NCBI RefSeq assembly: GCF_036002505.1
Contig: NZ_DASYTH010000121.1
Span: forward strand, 11,071-75,070
Origin: DASYTH01 sp036002505
Lineage (GTDB): Bacteria > Actinomycetota > Actinomycetes > Mycobacteriales > Pseudonocardiaceae
Reading direction: 5' to 3'
DNA length: 64,000 nucleotides
A model generated the notes under the pieces. It was not told where the DNA came from and did not search any database. It worked only from the letters and a program-made list of their open reading frames with translations. Shown here piece after piece: positions 54,815 through 64,000 of this stretch. Position 1 is the first letter of the stretch. Every line of letters starts with the position of its first letter. Both the position numbers and the translations under genes were made by a program.

Positions 54815-55267
54815 ATGGAGCGGGCGACCACACGCCTGGAGGACCAGGTGTGCTTCGCGCTCTACACGGCCTCCCGCGCGGTGACCAACCTCTACCGGCC
54901 GATGCTCGACGAGCTCGGCCTCACCTACCCGCAGTACCTGGTGATGTTGGTGCTCTGGGAGCGGAAGTCGATCACCGTCAAGGATCTCGGCGCCGCACTG
55001 CAGCTCGACACCGGCACGTTGTCCCCGTTGCTGAAACGCATGGAGGCCAACGGGTTGGTGCGGCGGCGCCGCCGGCCCGACGACGAGCGCAGCGTCGAGA
55101 TCACGCTGACCGAGGCGGGCGCGGCGTTGCAGGGCAAAGCCCGCTCAGTGCCCGGGCGGCTGGCTCGAGCCCTCGAACTGACCGGCGAGGAACTGGTCGC
55201 ACTCCGCGGGACGCTGCGCCGCGTCGCGACCACCGCGCTGGACCAACTGGTGAGAACGGAGAACTGA
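54815..55267 (+). CDS. ohrR: OhrR, MarR-family organic hydroperoxide sensor
   Basis: 150-aa winged-helix repressor. The reactive N-terminal cysteine is C13 in QVCFALYTASRAV, followed by the family motif LYRPMLDELGLTYPQYLVMLVLWE and the wing ..NGLVRRRRRPDDERSVEI. Oxidation of C13 by organic peroxides releases DNA and induces ohr. The ATG follows GGAGG by 6 nt. The gene precedes ohr by 4 nt, so both form one operon under an operator-covered promoter. Confidence 0.93.
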   Translation: MERATTRLEDQVCFALYTASRAVTNLYRPMLDELGLTYPQYLVMLVLWERKSITVKDLGAALQLDTGTLSPLLKRMEANGLVRRRRRPDDERSVEITLTEAGAALQGKARSVPGRLARALELTGEELVALRGTLRRVATTALDQLVRTEN

Positions 55268-55271
55268 GAAA

Positions 55272-55688
55272 GTGAACGTGCTGTACACGGCCGAAGCCGT
55301 GGCGACCGGGGCCGGCCGCGCCGGCGAGGTTCGGAGCTCGGACGGCGTGATCGACGAGCAGCTCGCCATTCCCAAGGAGCTCGGCGGTCCCGGCGGCGAC
55401 TACACCAACCCCGAGCAACTGTTCGCGGCCGGCTACGCGGCCTGCTTCAACAGCGCGCTCGCCCTGGTGGCCCGGCAGGCGAAGGTCGACATGGCGGCGT
55501 CCTCGGTGACCGCCCGGGTCGGGATCGGCCCGCAGGGCGGCGGCTTCGGCCTGACCGTCAGCCTGCTCGTCGACATCCCGGGCGTGGCCAAGGACGTCGC
55601 CGAGGGCCTGGCCGCCAAGGCGCACCTGGTCTGCCCCTACTCCAACGCCACCCGCGGCAACATCGAGGTCGACCTGCGCGTCGCGTAA
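55272..55688 (+). CDS. ohr: Organic hydroperoxide resistance protein Ohr
   Basis: 138-aa OsmC/Ohr-family peroxidase that reduces organic hydroperoxides, cytosolic. Both redox cysteines are present: C58 in GYAACFNSAL and C121 in HLVCPYSNATRGNI. The length is normal. GTG start. Co-transcribed with ohrR. Confidence 0.95.
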   Translation: MNVLYTAEAVATGAGRAGEVRSSDGVIDEQLAIPKELGGPGGDYTNPEQLFAAGYAACFNSALALVARQAKVDMAASSVTARVGIGPQGGGFGLTVSLLVDIPGVAKDVAEGLAAKAHLVCPYSNATRGNIEVDLRVA

Positions 55689-55719
55689 CGGCACCCGATC
55701 GAACCGGCGAACTTCCCGA

Positions 55720-55748
55720 TTGACATTCGGACGTTACCGGAGTCGTAT
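55720..55748 (+). promoter_or_regulatory. Promoter of the secreted hydrolase gene
   Basis: TTGACA (55720-55725) and TCGTAT (55743-55748) with a 17-nt spacer. The start codon is at 55755, 7 nt after the -10 box, so the transcript should be leaderless. Confidence 0.55.
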
Positions 55749-55754
55749 CGGCTG

Positions 55755-57179
55755 ATGCGCCTACGACCAGCCGCATTGACCATCGCCCTCGTCGCGAGCG
55801 GCACGCTCGCCCTGGCCGGTCCGGCCGCCGCCGAGCCGGCGGCTTGCGCCGCACCGGTGCCCAGCCCCACCCAACCCGGCTACACGATCGCCGATCCGCA
55901 CTGCGACTTCGGCACCACCACGCCGTTCGCCCCGCTCACCGACGAGAAGGGCCGCGCGATCTCCCGGGTGTTCGCCGGGATCGCCGGCGGCTCGGCGTAC
56001 CGGATCGAGGTGCCGCGGCACTGGAACCACGAGCTGGTGCTGTTCGCGCACGGGTTCCGCGGCAACGGCACCACCGTGTGGGTGGACAACCCGACGCTGC
56101 GGCAGTTCTACGTCGAGCAGGGGTTCGCCTGGGCGGCCTCGAGCTACCAGACCAACGGCTACGACGTGGGCCACGGCGTCACCGACACGCACGCGCTGAC
56201 CGGGCTGTTCCGGCAGGTGACCCGGGATCACCCGCGACGGCTGTACATGACCGGGCTCTCCATGGGCGGGCACATCACCGCGGCGGAGATCGAGCACTAC
56301 CGCGGTGAGTTCGCCGGCGCCATGCCGTACTGCGGGGTGCTCGGCGACACGGCGCTGTTCGACACGTTCCTCGACGCGAACGCGACCGCGGCGGCGCTGA
56401 CCCACACCGCGATCCGGTTCCCGGCCACCGTCGCCGAGGGCCAGGCCTACGCGCCGGAGTTCGACCAGCAGGTGCTCGGCCTGCTCCCCCAGCTCGGCAC
56501 CGGCTTCCTCACGCCGAACGTGCAACTGTCCACTGTGGGCAAACAGTGGCAGGCCGCGGTCGAGCAGCGCACCGGCGGCACCCGGCCGGGCATCGACTCG
56601 GCGATGGCGTTCTGGAACGGGTTCGGCTTCGCGCCGCTGACCAACATCCCGTTCCTGTTCGGCCTCTACCCCGGGCTCTCCGCCGGCACCATCGGGATCG
56701 CACCCGGCAACGTCACCGGCAACCTGCGCACCGTGTACCAGCTCGACGGCGACCCCGCGCTCTCCCCGGCCGAGCACACCCTCAACGCTTCCGTGCTCCG
56801 CGTCGCGCCGACCGCGGGCCCGAGCCCCGACCTCACCGGCATTCCCGCGGTGAACGGGGATCCGCGCATCCCGGTGCTCTCCCTGCACGACATCGGCGAC
56901 CTGTTCGTCCCGTTCTCCATGGAGCAGATCTACGCGCACGAGGTCGCCGCACACCATCAGTCCCGGCTCTTCGTCTCCCGCGCCATCCGCGGCAACGCGC
57001 ACTGCGGCTTCACCCAGGCCGAGCTGCAGCGCGGTTTCACCGACCTCGTCCGGTGGGTCCGGACCGGCCACCGCCCACCCGGCGACGACATCCTGAACCC
57101 GCGCGCGGTGGCCCGCCCCACCTTCGGCTGCCGCTTCACCGACGGCGACCACCCGGAGTTCGCCGGCCCGCCGTGCTAG
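55755..57179 (+). CDS. Secreted alpha/beta hydrolase
   Basis: 474-aa secreted hydrolase. Signal peptide 1-26 (LTIALVASGTLALAGPAAA). Oxyanion region LFAHGFRG at about 96-103, nucleophile Ser in GLSMGGH near 168, candidate Asp in LHDIGDLFVPF and His in NAHCGFT. Several cysteines may pair as disulfides. The family resembles secreted phthalyl-amidase/esterase-like enzymes, and the substrate is unknown. It starts with ATG and is probably leaderless (promoter at 55720). Confidence 0.87.
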   Translation: MRLRPAALTIALVASGTLALAGPAAAEPAACAAPVPSPTQPGYTIADPHCDFGTTTPFAPLTDEKGRAISRVFAGIAGGSAYRIEVPRHWNHELVLFAHGFRGNGTTVWVDNPTLRQFYVEQGFAWAASSYQTNGYDVGHGVTDTHALTGLFRQVTRDHPRRLYMTGLSMGGHITAAEIEHYRGEFAGAMPYCGVLGDTALFDTFLDANATAAALTHTAIRFPATVAEGQAYAPEFDQQVLGLLPQLGTGFLTPNVQLSTVGKQWQAAVEQRTGGTRPGIDSAMAFWNGFGFAPLTNIPFLFGLYPGLSAGTIGIAPGNVTGNLRTVYQLDGDPALSPAEHTLNASVLRVAPTAGPSPDLTGIPAVNGDPRIPVLSLHDIGDLFVPFSMEQIYAHEVAAHHQSRLFVSRAIRGNAHCGFTQAELQRGFTDLVRWVRTGHRPPGDDILNPRAVARPTFGCRFTDGDHPEFAGPPC

Positions 57180-57314
57180 GGACGTAGCGCCAATCCCTAC
57201 GGCAAACCCGCAATGGTCCGGCAGATCTGGCCGCCGCTCTTGAACGCGGGTGCGCCACGGACGACGATGGTCCGACACGCGGAGTGGGACCGCGTTCACG
57301 ATCTGGGGTGGCGC

Positions 57315-58817
57315 ATGACGAACGACGACGACGCGGGGGTACCCGACTGCCCGGGAACCGACGCGCCCATGCCCGGGCCGGCCTCCGACACACCGGTGAT
57401 CGAGACACCAGCGGCCGAAGCACCGGTGATCGAACTGCCGGTCACCGAAATGCCGGCAGCCGAGCCATCGCTGGCCGAAGCACCGATGGCCACGGCGCCG
57501 ATGATGGAAACGTCCGCGGCCGCGATGCCGGCGGGTGGGCCGCTGGGCCCGGCGCCGGTGGCCGATCCGGCAATGGCGGAGGGGCCGGTGTTCGGCGCAC
57601 CGGCGCCACGGCGTTCGCGGCGGAAGCTGTGGCTGGCGTTGGCGGGTGCGGTGCTGGCCGTGGTGCTGATCGCGGTCGGGTACTCGGTGGTCCGGTTGCT
57701 GCTGGACAACTCCGCCTATCACGACGGGCACGAGGCGTACCGGCAGGCGGACTGTGCGGCCGCGGTGGGCCGGTTCGATGCCGCGATCAGCGGCTGGCGG
57801 CTGGTGACCCTGGGGGACACGGTCACCCGCGCCGAAACGGAGAAGGCGGAGTGCCTGCCGTTCCGGGACGCCGCGGATCAGGAGCGCGCCGGCAACGGTT
57901 CCGGCGCCGTGGTGTCGTATGTGCGATTCCTTTCCGGCCGGCCGGAAAGCCCGCTCACCCAGGCTGCCCAGAACCGGATCACCGGCCTGCTCGGCCGCTC
58001 CGACCTGGCCGCGCTGGCCACCATTGACAGCTGCGGCACCCTACCGGCGCTGCGCGAGCGAAAGCTGATTCCTCCGGCCACTGCGCCGGCTTTCCATGCC
58101 GCGTGCGGAACCGCCTATGCCAACAAGGGCGACTGGGCCCAGGCGGCGAAAACCTACGCGCTGCTGTTCACCGACTTCGCCCAGGACAAGGTCGCCGCCG
58201 ACACTGAAACCGCGATGATCGCCGACACCAACTGGTGCATCCAACTCGACAAGATCCGCAACGACGCCGTCCTGGCCGCCCGCGGCGACCTGCTCCCCGG
58301 CCTGCTGCTGACGTGCGCCAAGTCGTTCGCCACCTCCGCGGTGACCACGGCGATCGAGGACGCCGAGGAGTTCCTCCGCAAGTTCCCCGGCCACCGCCTC
58401 ACCGGCGAGATGACCGCCACCTTCGCCCAGCTGCTCAACCAGCAGACCCGCGCGGACACCGAGGCCAAGGACTTCGGTGGCATCGAGCAGATCGGCAGCC
58501 CCGGCGGCGACAAGGCCGTCATCATGATCTACAACGACTCACCCGAGATCATGCGCGTAGCCCTGGCCGGCGGCCCCGAACCCCGCGTGGAGGAGATCGC
58601 CGCCTGCCCCAACTGCCCCGCCAACACCACGGGTGGCCGCACCATCTGCCGGGAGAACATCGCCACCCTGAAGCGCCTCGTCCTGCCCCCCGGCGAATAC
58701 GACTTCTCCAGCGACCACCCCCAAGACCCCGCCACCATCGGCAGCTACGGCCACTGGAGCCTCAAACCCGGCAAGCAGTACTTCATCTGCATCGGCATCA
58801 CCAAAGCCACACCATGA
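57315..58817 (+). CDS. Bitopic membrane protein with Pro/Ala/Glu-rich tail
   Basis: 500-aa protein. A disordered acidic cytoplasmic region of about 95 residues with repeats such as APVIETPAAEAPVIELPVTE leads to RRSRRK and a single helix (about 100-122), followed by an extracytoplasmic domain of about 375 residues with helical-repeat (TPR-like) stretches such as AYHDGHEAYRQADCAAAVGRFDAAI and a C-terminal Cys-rich part (CPNCPANTTGG). Function unknown. ATG 57315 was chosen because the additional upstream 34 residues have non-coding composition. Architecture recalls the protein at 9823-11325. Confidence 0.8.
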   Translation: MTNDDDAGVPDCPGTDAPMPGPASDTPVIETPAAEAPVIELPVTEMPAAEPSLAEAPMATAPMMETSAAAMPAGGPLGPAPVADPAMAEGPVFGAPAPRRSRRKLWLALAGAVLAVVLIAVGYSVVRLLLDNSAYHDGHEAYRQADCAAAVGRFDAAISGWRLVTLGDTVTRAETEKAECLPFRDAADQERAGNGSGAVVSYVRFLSGRPESPLTQAAQNRITGLLGRSDLAALATIDSCGTLPALRERKLIPPATAPAFHAACGTAYANKGDWAQAAKTYALLFTDFAQDKVAADTETAMIADTNWCIQLDKIRNDAVLAARGDLLPGLLLTCAKSFATSAVTTAIEDAEEFLRKFPGHRLTGEMTATFAQLLNQQTRADTEAKDFGGIEQIGSPGGDKAVIMIYNDSPEIMRVALAGGPEPRVEEIAACPNCPANTTGGRTICRENIATLKRLVLPPGEYDFSSDHPQDPATIGSYGHWSLKPGKQYFICIGITKATP

Positions 58818-58875
58818 CCACCACTTCGGCGTGTCGCGCATTCACGTAGCTCATGTCGCATCGGCGTAGCAGCGG

Positions 58876-61023
<2,148 letters not shown>

Positions 61024-61077
61024 GACACGAGGCTACGCGCGGGCACCGACAGTTTCGGCTATGCCAGGCTGCCAACC

Positions 61078-61587
61078 GTGACGATCCACCCGCCCAAGAT
61101 CGAGCTGTTCGACGTCGCGGCGATGACCAACACCGACCCGAAGGGATTCGTGCGGGCGGTCGACCAGTACCGGCTGGCGGACTTCGGGCTGTACATGGCG
61201 CGACCGGTGGACGGACACCCGGAGATCTCCTACTTCCGGTCCTGGCTGCTCCCCCGGTTCGGCCTGCGGGTGTCGCGCTGGGGGGCGCACCCGGGCGCGA
61301 GCTTCGATCATGACTTCTACGTCGACGTGGTGGATGTCGAGCCCGGACCGGTGTGGCGGACGACCGACCTGTACCTGGACATCCTGGTGCGCACCGGGCA
61401 GCATCAGAAGCTGCTGGACACCGACGAGACGCTGGCCGCACTGGCCGCCGGGCTCATTGATCAAGCCGCGGCCGAGCGCGCGTTCCGGCGCGCCTTCGAG
61501 GCCGTCGACGGGATCGCCGCCGCCCACCATGATGTGGACGCTTGGCTTGCGGGACAAGGGATTCCCCTTACCTGGCAGAGTCCATAG
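61078..61587 (+). CDS. DUF402/FomD-like protein
   Basis: 169-aa protein of the DUF402/FomD barrel family. Characteristic are FRSWLLPRFGLRVSRW, FDHDFYVDVVDVEPGPVWRTTDLYLDILV with clustered acidic residues that bind a divalent metal, and a C-terminal helix HHDVDAWLAGQGI. FomD hydrolyses a CMP-phosphonate; other relatives are nucleoside di/triphosphatases. The substrate here is unknown. GTG start without a ribosome site, divergent from uvrB (54 nt between starts). Confidence 0.88.
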   Translation: MTIHPPKIELFDVAAMTNTDPKGFVRAVDQYRLADFGLYMARPVDGHPEISYFRSWLLPRFGLRVSRWGAHPGASFDHDFYVDVVDVEPGPVWRTTDLYLDILVRTGQHQKLLDTDETLAALAAGLIDQAAAERAFRRAFEAVDGIAAAHHDVDAWLAGQGIPLTWQSP

Positions 61588-61660
61588 TGGTCAAGACGCG
61601 GGCACCGTCGTGTTCGGATCGATACCTCTGCGCGCACGAGATGTGACGAAAAGAAATCGG

Positions 61661-61678
61661 GCCCGGTGATCACCGGGC
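61661..61678. promoter_or_regulatory. Perfect 18-bp palindrome before the second DUF402-like gene
   Basis: GCCCGGTGATCACCGGGC, perfectly symmetrical with no spacer, 28 nt before the start codon of the downstream gene. It could be an operator for a dimeric regulator or a short terminator for the upstream gene. No regulator is encoded beside it. Confidence 0.45.
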
Positions 61679-61705
61679 GCATGCTGGCGACTACCCTCAG
61701 GACCT

Positions 61706-62224
61706 GTGGGAACGGCCATCACCCCGCAGTTGGTTGACGTAGTCGACACCGTTACCGCGGTGCGTAGCTACTCGTCGGGCACCTCCCGGCAACTGCGCAC
61801 CTGCCAGGAGGAGCGCTGGGGCCTGCGCACCGAGAGCCCCACGCCCGAGGACCCGTTCCACGACTCCGAGGTCACCTGGCTGCTGCCGGAGATCAACCTT
61901 CGGCTCACCCACCGCCGCCCGCGTTCGCGCCACGGCCACCGCGCGCCGAGCGAGCTGACCGCCGTGCGGGTGTCCCACGACGGCCGCTACTGGCGCACCA
62001 CCGACCTGCTGCTGGGCCTCGCCGCGCCCGGCGCGTCGAGCGCGCGCATCGTGCGCTCCGAGGAGTTCGCCGCCGCGGTGGCCGGCCGGGTGCTCCTGGT
62101 GGGCGACGCAGACCTGGCGCTGCGCACCGTGCACCGGACGCTCGAGGAGCTCACCCGGCACCGGCACGACCTGAGCGCCTGGCTCGCACACAAGCACATC
62201 TTCGAGGTCTGGCCGCCCTACTGA
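61706..62224 (+). CDS. Divergent DUF402-like protein
   Basis: 172-aa protein. Its C-terminal half aligns by eye with the preceding DUF402 protein: GRYWRTTDLLLGLA against GPVWRTTDLYLDIL, and RHDLSAWLAHKHIFEVWPP against HHDVDAWLAGQGIPLTW. The N-terminal half differs and lacks the acidic metal cluster. It therefore looks like a degenerate or repurposed tandem paralogue. GTG start. Its stop lies directly before a GAAGGC repeat. Confidence 0.72.
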   Translation: MGTAITPQLVDVVDTVTAVRSYSSGTSRQLRTCQEERWGLRTESPTPEDPFHDSEVTWLLPEINLRLTHRRPRSRHGHRAPSELTAVRVSHDGRYWRTTDLLLGLAAPGASSARIVRSEEFAAAVAGRVLLVGDADLALRTVHRTLEELTRHRHDLSAWLAHKHIFEVWPPY

Positions 62225-62225
62225 T

Positions 62226-62273
62226 GCCCTGAAAGCCGCCTTCAGGGCACTGAGTGTCCCGAAGGCGGCCTTC
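62226..62273. repeat. GAAGGC-type repeat at a second gene breakpoint
   Basis: GCCCTGAA...TTCAGGGC (62226-62248) followed by GAAGGCGGCCTTC (62261-62273), the same two words as at 28.3 kb. It begins 1 nt after a stop codon and ends 4 nt before an ABC-ATPase remnant. Confidence 0.85.
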
Positions 62274-62276
62274 ATC

Positions 62277-62519
62277 GCGAGGTACAAGCGGCACGGCGGC
62301 GTCACCGCCGTGGACGGGATGTCGTTCACCGTCGGGCCAGGCGGGATCTTCGGCATCCTCGGGCCGACCGGCGCCGGCAAGACCACCACCGTGGAGTGCA
62401 TCGAGGGGCTGCGCCGGGCGGACGGCGGCTCGGTCCGGGTGCTGGGGCTGGAACCGGGGTCGGACGAGCTGCGGCACGGGCGGGGCGCGCAGCTGCAGGA
62501 GAGCGAGCTGCCGGAGAAG
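62277..62519 (+). pseudogene. ABC ATPase N-terminal remnant
   Basis: About 80 residues of a drug-exporter ATPase: ARYKRHGGVTAVDGMSFTVGP, Walker A GPTGAGKTTTVECIEGLRR, VLGLEP, QLQESELPEK (Q-loop). The start codon region is missing at the left, where the palindromic repeat stands, and homology ends at about 62519, where unrelated minus-strand text begins. No signature or Walker B remains, so it cannot work. Confidence 0.78.
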
Positions 62520-62522
62520 CCG

Positions 62523-62757
62523 GTGCGGACATCTCGTCGACTTCCCGTTTCGCCCGGTCAAACTCGTTGCGAGCGGCTGCCCTGTCGAGGGCGTTGCCGA
62601 TGAGACGCGTGGGTGCGATGGTGAACCGAGGCAACGGCTCGGTGTAGGTCACCGACGCATTGACCGCGTAATACCTGGCATATCCAAGGTCGAAATCCGC
62701 GTACACACCCTCACCGGGCGGCAGCGCCAGATCCGAGTTCGGTTCGCCCTGAACTGA
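62523..62757 (-). pseudogene. Unidentified minus-strand gene fragment
   Basis: On the minus strand the frame reads LPPGEGVYADFDLGYARYYAVNASVTYTEPLPRF..NEFDRAKREVDEM, with protein-like composition. It then continues into the antisense of the ABC remnant, so only a fragment survives. No family recognised and no plausible start or stop. Confidence 0.4.
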
Positions 62758-62884
62758 CCCCCGCCGGCAAGATGCCGGTAGAGCCTGCAAGCGCTGTCCC
62801 AGCCGCCCTCGAACGCGGCCCGTATCTTTTTCTTACGCCTGCATCCGATCCTCCGTGACCTCGCACGGATGCCGAACACCCAGC

Positions 62885-63526
62885 CTAGCTAGGGGGTCCG
62901 CCGGTCCTACCGCCAATCCGGGCATTCGCGAGCGCCGCGTCCAGCATCCCCGCCCACACGTTGAGGATCCGCCGGCGGCGCATGCTGTCGTCGGTGAGCA
63001 GGTTCGCCAAGCCCAACCCGCGCGCCATGTCCAAAGTGGACTGAACGATCTCACGTACGCCGGCTACCTTCTCGTCGACGTCGAGCAGCTCCACGACCAC
63101 CCGGTGCACCTCACGGCCGACGTGGGCTTCGAGCGGCACCACCCGGGCCCGCAGTTGCTCGTCCGACGCGGCGGCCACCCACAACTGCAGCGCCGCGCGA
63201 AACAGCGGGCCCGTGTACATGTGGTCGATCAGGTCGATCACGGCTTGGGTGCGGGCCGGACCGGTGGGCAGATCGTTGACGCGTTCGCGCAGCTGGGCGG
63301 TGCGCTCGTCGGACACGTACTCGACCGCCGCCGTCACCAGATCCTCGCGGGTCGGGAAGTGGTGCTGAGCCGCGCCGCGGGACACCCCGGCCCGCTCGGC
63401 CACGACGGCCACCGTGGTGCCCGCCCAGCCGAGCGAGGCGAGGCACTCGATGGCCGCCTCCAGCAACCGTTTCCGGGTCGCCCGGCTGCGATCCTGTTGT
63501 GGCTCCCGGAGTGTGTCGGTGGACAT
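62885..63526 (-). CDS. TetR-family regulator
   Basis: 213-aa TetR protein: HTH at about 14-60 (RKRLLEAAIECLASLGWAGTTVAVVAERAGVSRGAAQHHFPTREDLV), then a helical ligand domain (RAALQLWVAAASDEQLRARVVPLEAHVGREVHRVV). Its ATG shares a base with the stop of the acyl-CoA dehydrogenase gene (TGATG), so it is made from the same message and probably regulates that fatty-acid operon, with an acyl-CoA as the likely ligand. Confidence 0.92.
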   Translation of the reverse strand: MSTDTLREPQQDRSRATRKRLLEAAIECLASLGWAGTTVAVVAERAGVSRGAAQHHFPTREDLVTAAVEYVSDERTAQLRERVNDLPTGPARTQAVIDLIDHMYTGPLFRAALQLWVAAASDEQLRARVVPLEAHVGREVHRVVVELLDVDEKVAGVREIVQSTLDMARGLGLANLLTDDSMRRRRILNVWAGMLDAALANARIGGRTGGPPS

Positions 63527-64000
63527 CAGTACGACTTCGGCAGCCCGAGGGAGTTCTGCGCGACGAAGTTGAGGATCATCTCGCGGCTGACCGGGGCGAT
63601 CCGGTTGGCGCGGGCGGCGGTGATCATGGCGGCCAGGCCGTACTCGGCGGTCATGCCGTTGCCGCCGTGCACCTGGACCGCGGCGTCCACCGCCTTCACC
63701 GCCGCCTCGGCCGCGGCGTACTTGGCCATGTTCGCCGCCTCGCCCGCGGCCACGTCGTCGCCGGACTCGTAGAGCGCGGCGGCCTTCTGGGTCATCAGCT
63801 TGGCCAGCTCCGTCTCGATCTTGGCGATGGCCAGCGGGTGCGCCACGCCCTGGTGCGCGCCGATGGGCTCCTTCCACACCGTGCGGGTCTTGGCGTAGTC
63901 GACGGCCCTGCCAAGGGCGTAGCGGCCCATGCCGACGGCCATCGACGCGGCCATGATCCGCTCCGGGTTCAGCCCGGCGAACAGCTGCAGCAGCGCCGCG
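63526..64000 (-). CDS. Acyl-CoA dehydrogenase, C-terminal part (runs off window)
   Basis: About 158 C-terminal residues of an FAD acyl-CoA dehydrogenase, open at the right edge: LFAGLNPERIMAASMAVGMGRYALGRAVDYAKTRTVWKEPIGAHQGVAHPLA, and VQVHGGNGMTAEYGLAAMITAARANRIAPVSREMILNFVAQNSLGLP. VHGGNG is the family FAD/substrate motif near the C-terminus. The N-terminal and middle domains lie beyond the window. Internal ATG 63954 is not the start. Confidence 0.93.
   Translation of the reverse strand, partial: AALLQLFAGLNPERIMAASMAVGMGRYALGRAVDYAKTRTVWKEPIGAHQGVAHPLAIAKIETELAKLMTQKAAALYESGDDVAAGEAANMAKYAAAEAAVKAVDAAVQVHGGNGMTAEYGLAAMITAARANRIAPVSREMILNFVAQNSLGLPKSY

Overview
The window is very GC-rich, gene-dense actinobacterial chromosome. 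Gene content and order point to the Mycobacteriales/Pseudonocardiales side of the phylum: an acn/ripA-type/moxR-DUF58-VWA/fabG block like the Mycobacterium tuberculosis acn-ripA-moxR1-fabG1-inhA region, a gcvP-MerR-nuclease-MerR(FtsR)-garA-gcvH-pgsA2 block like Rv1832-Rv1822, egtA/egtB/egtC/egtD ergothioneine genes, and GarA and AcnR orthologues. Many intergenic inverted repeats of the GAAGGCGGCCTTC type suggest a Pseudonocardiaceae (Amycolatopsis-like) genome; that genus-level placement is an inference. I saw no rRNA, tRNA, CRISPR array, complete insertion sequence or phage.

Layout. 0-7 kb: fabG (its partner, probably inhA, lies just beyond the left edge), a large cyclase-homology/STAND ATPase/TPR signalling protein, and a moxR-DUF58-VWA operon. 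7-14 kb: a MobA-like nucleotidyltransferase, a DinB-fold protein, a RipA-like NlpC/P60 peptidoglycan hydrolase, two membrane proteins, and aconitase with an AcnR-type operator. 14-26 kb: an accessory block lying between acn and its repressor gene acnR. It holds TSUP and LysE exporters, two paralogous secreted tripeptidyl-aminopeptidase-like hydrolases, a TetR-P450 operon with a clear operator, and the ergothioneine operon egtA-egtB-egtCD, in which EgtC and EgtD are one polypeptide. 26-33 kb: acnR (with its own AcnR-like site), two CNNM/CorC-type transporters, an aldo-keto reductase, a divergent TetR/SDR pair and a frameshifted ScoMcrA-like restriction gene. 33-41 kb: the glycine cleavage and growth-regulation block with a tandem glycine riboswitch. 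41-49 kb: an FAD oxidase, an MFS remnant, an acyl-CoA synthetase, a DUF559 protein, an MMPL transporter and a dienoyl-CoA isomerase-like crotonase. 49-58 kb: a two-component system divergent from a three-gene ABC exporter, ohrR-ohr, a secreted hydrolase and a lipid-anchored-type membrane protein. 58-64 kb: uvrB, two DUF402/FomD-like genes, a scar of two gene remnants, and a TetR/acyl-CoA dehydrogenase operon running off the right edge.

How the genes work together. Central carbon control recurs: AcnR/acn (TCA entry) and GarA (TCA/glutamate switch) sit near the glycine cleavage genes, which are under riboswitch control. Cell-wall and division functions (RipA-like hydrolase, MoxR chaperone set, FtsR) and redox defence (ergothioneine, Ohr) are the other themes.

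The most unusual signal is intergenic. Two elements, at about 21.7 and 30.5 kb, are each built from three 21-bp units followed by inverted 21-bp units, with different core words. Shorter arrays with the second word occur at about 3.5, 44.8 and 45.8 kb. A separate GAAGGCGGCCTTC palindrome family sits exactly at the broken ends of two gene remnants.
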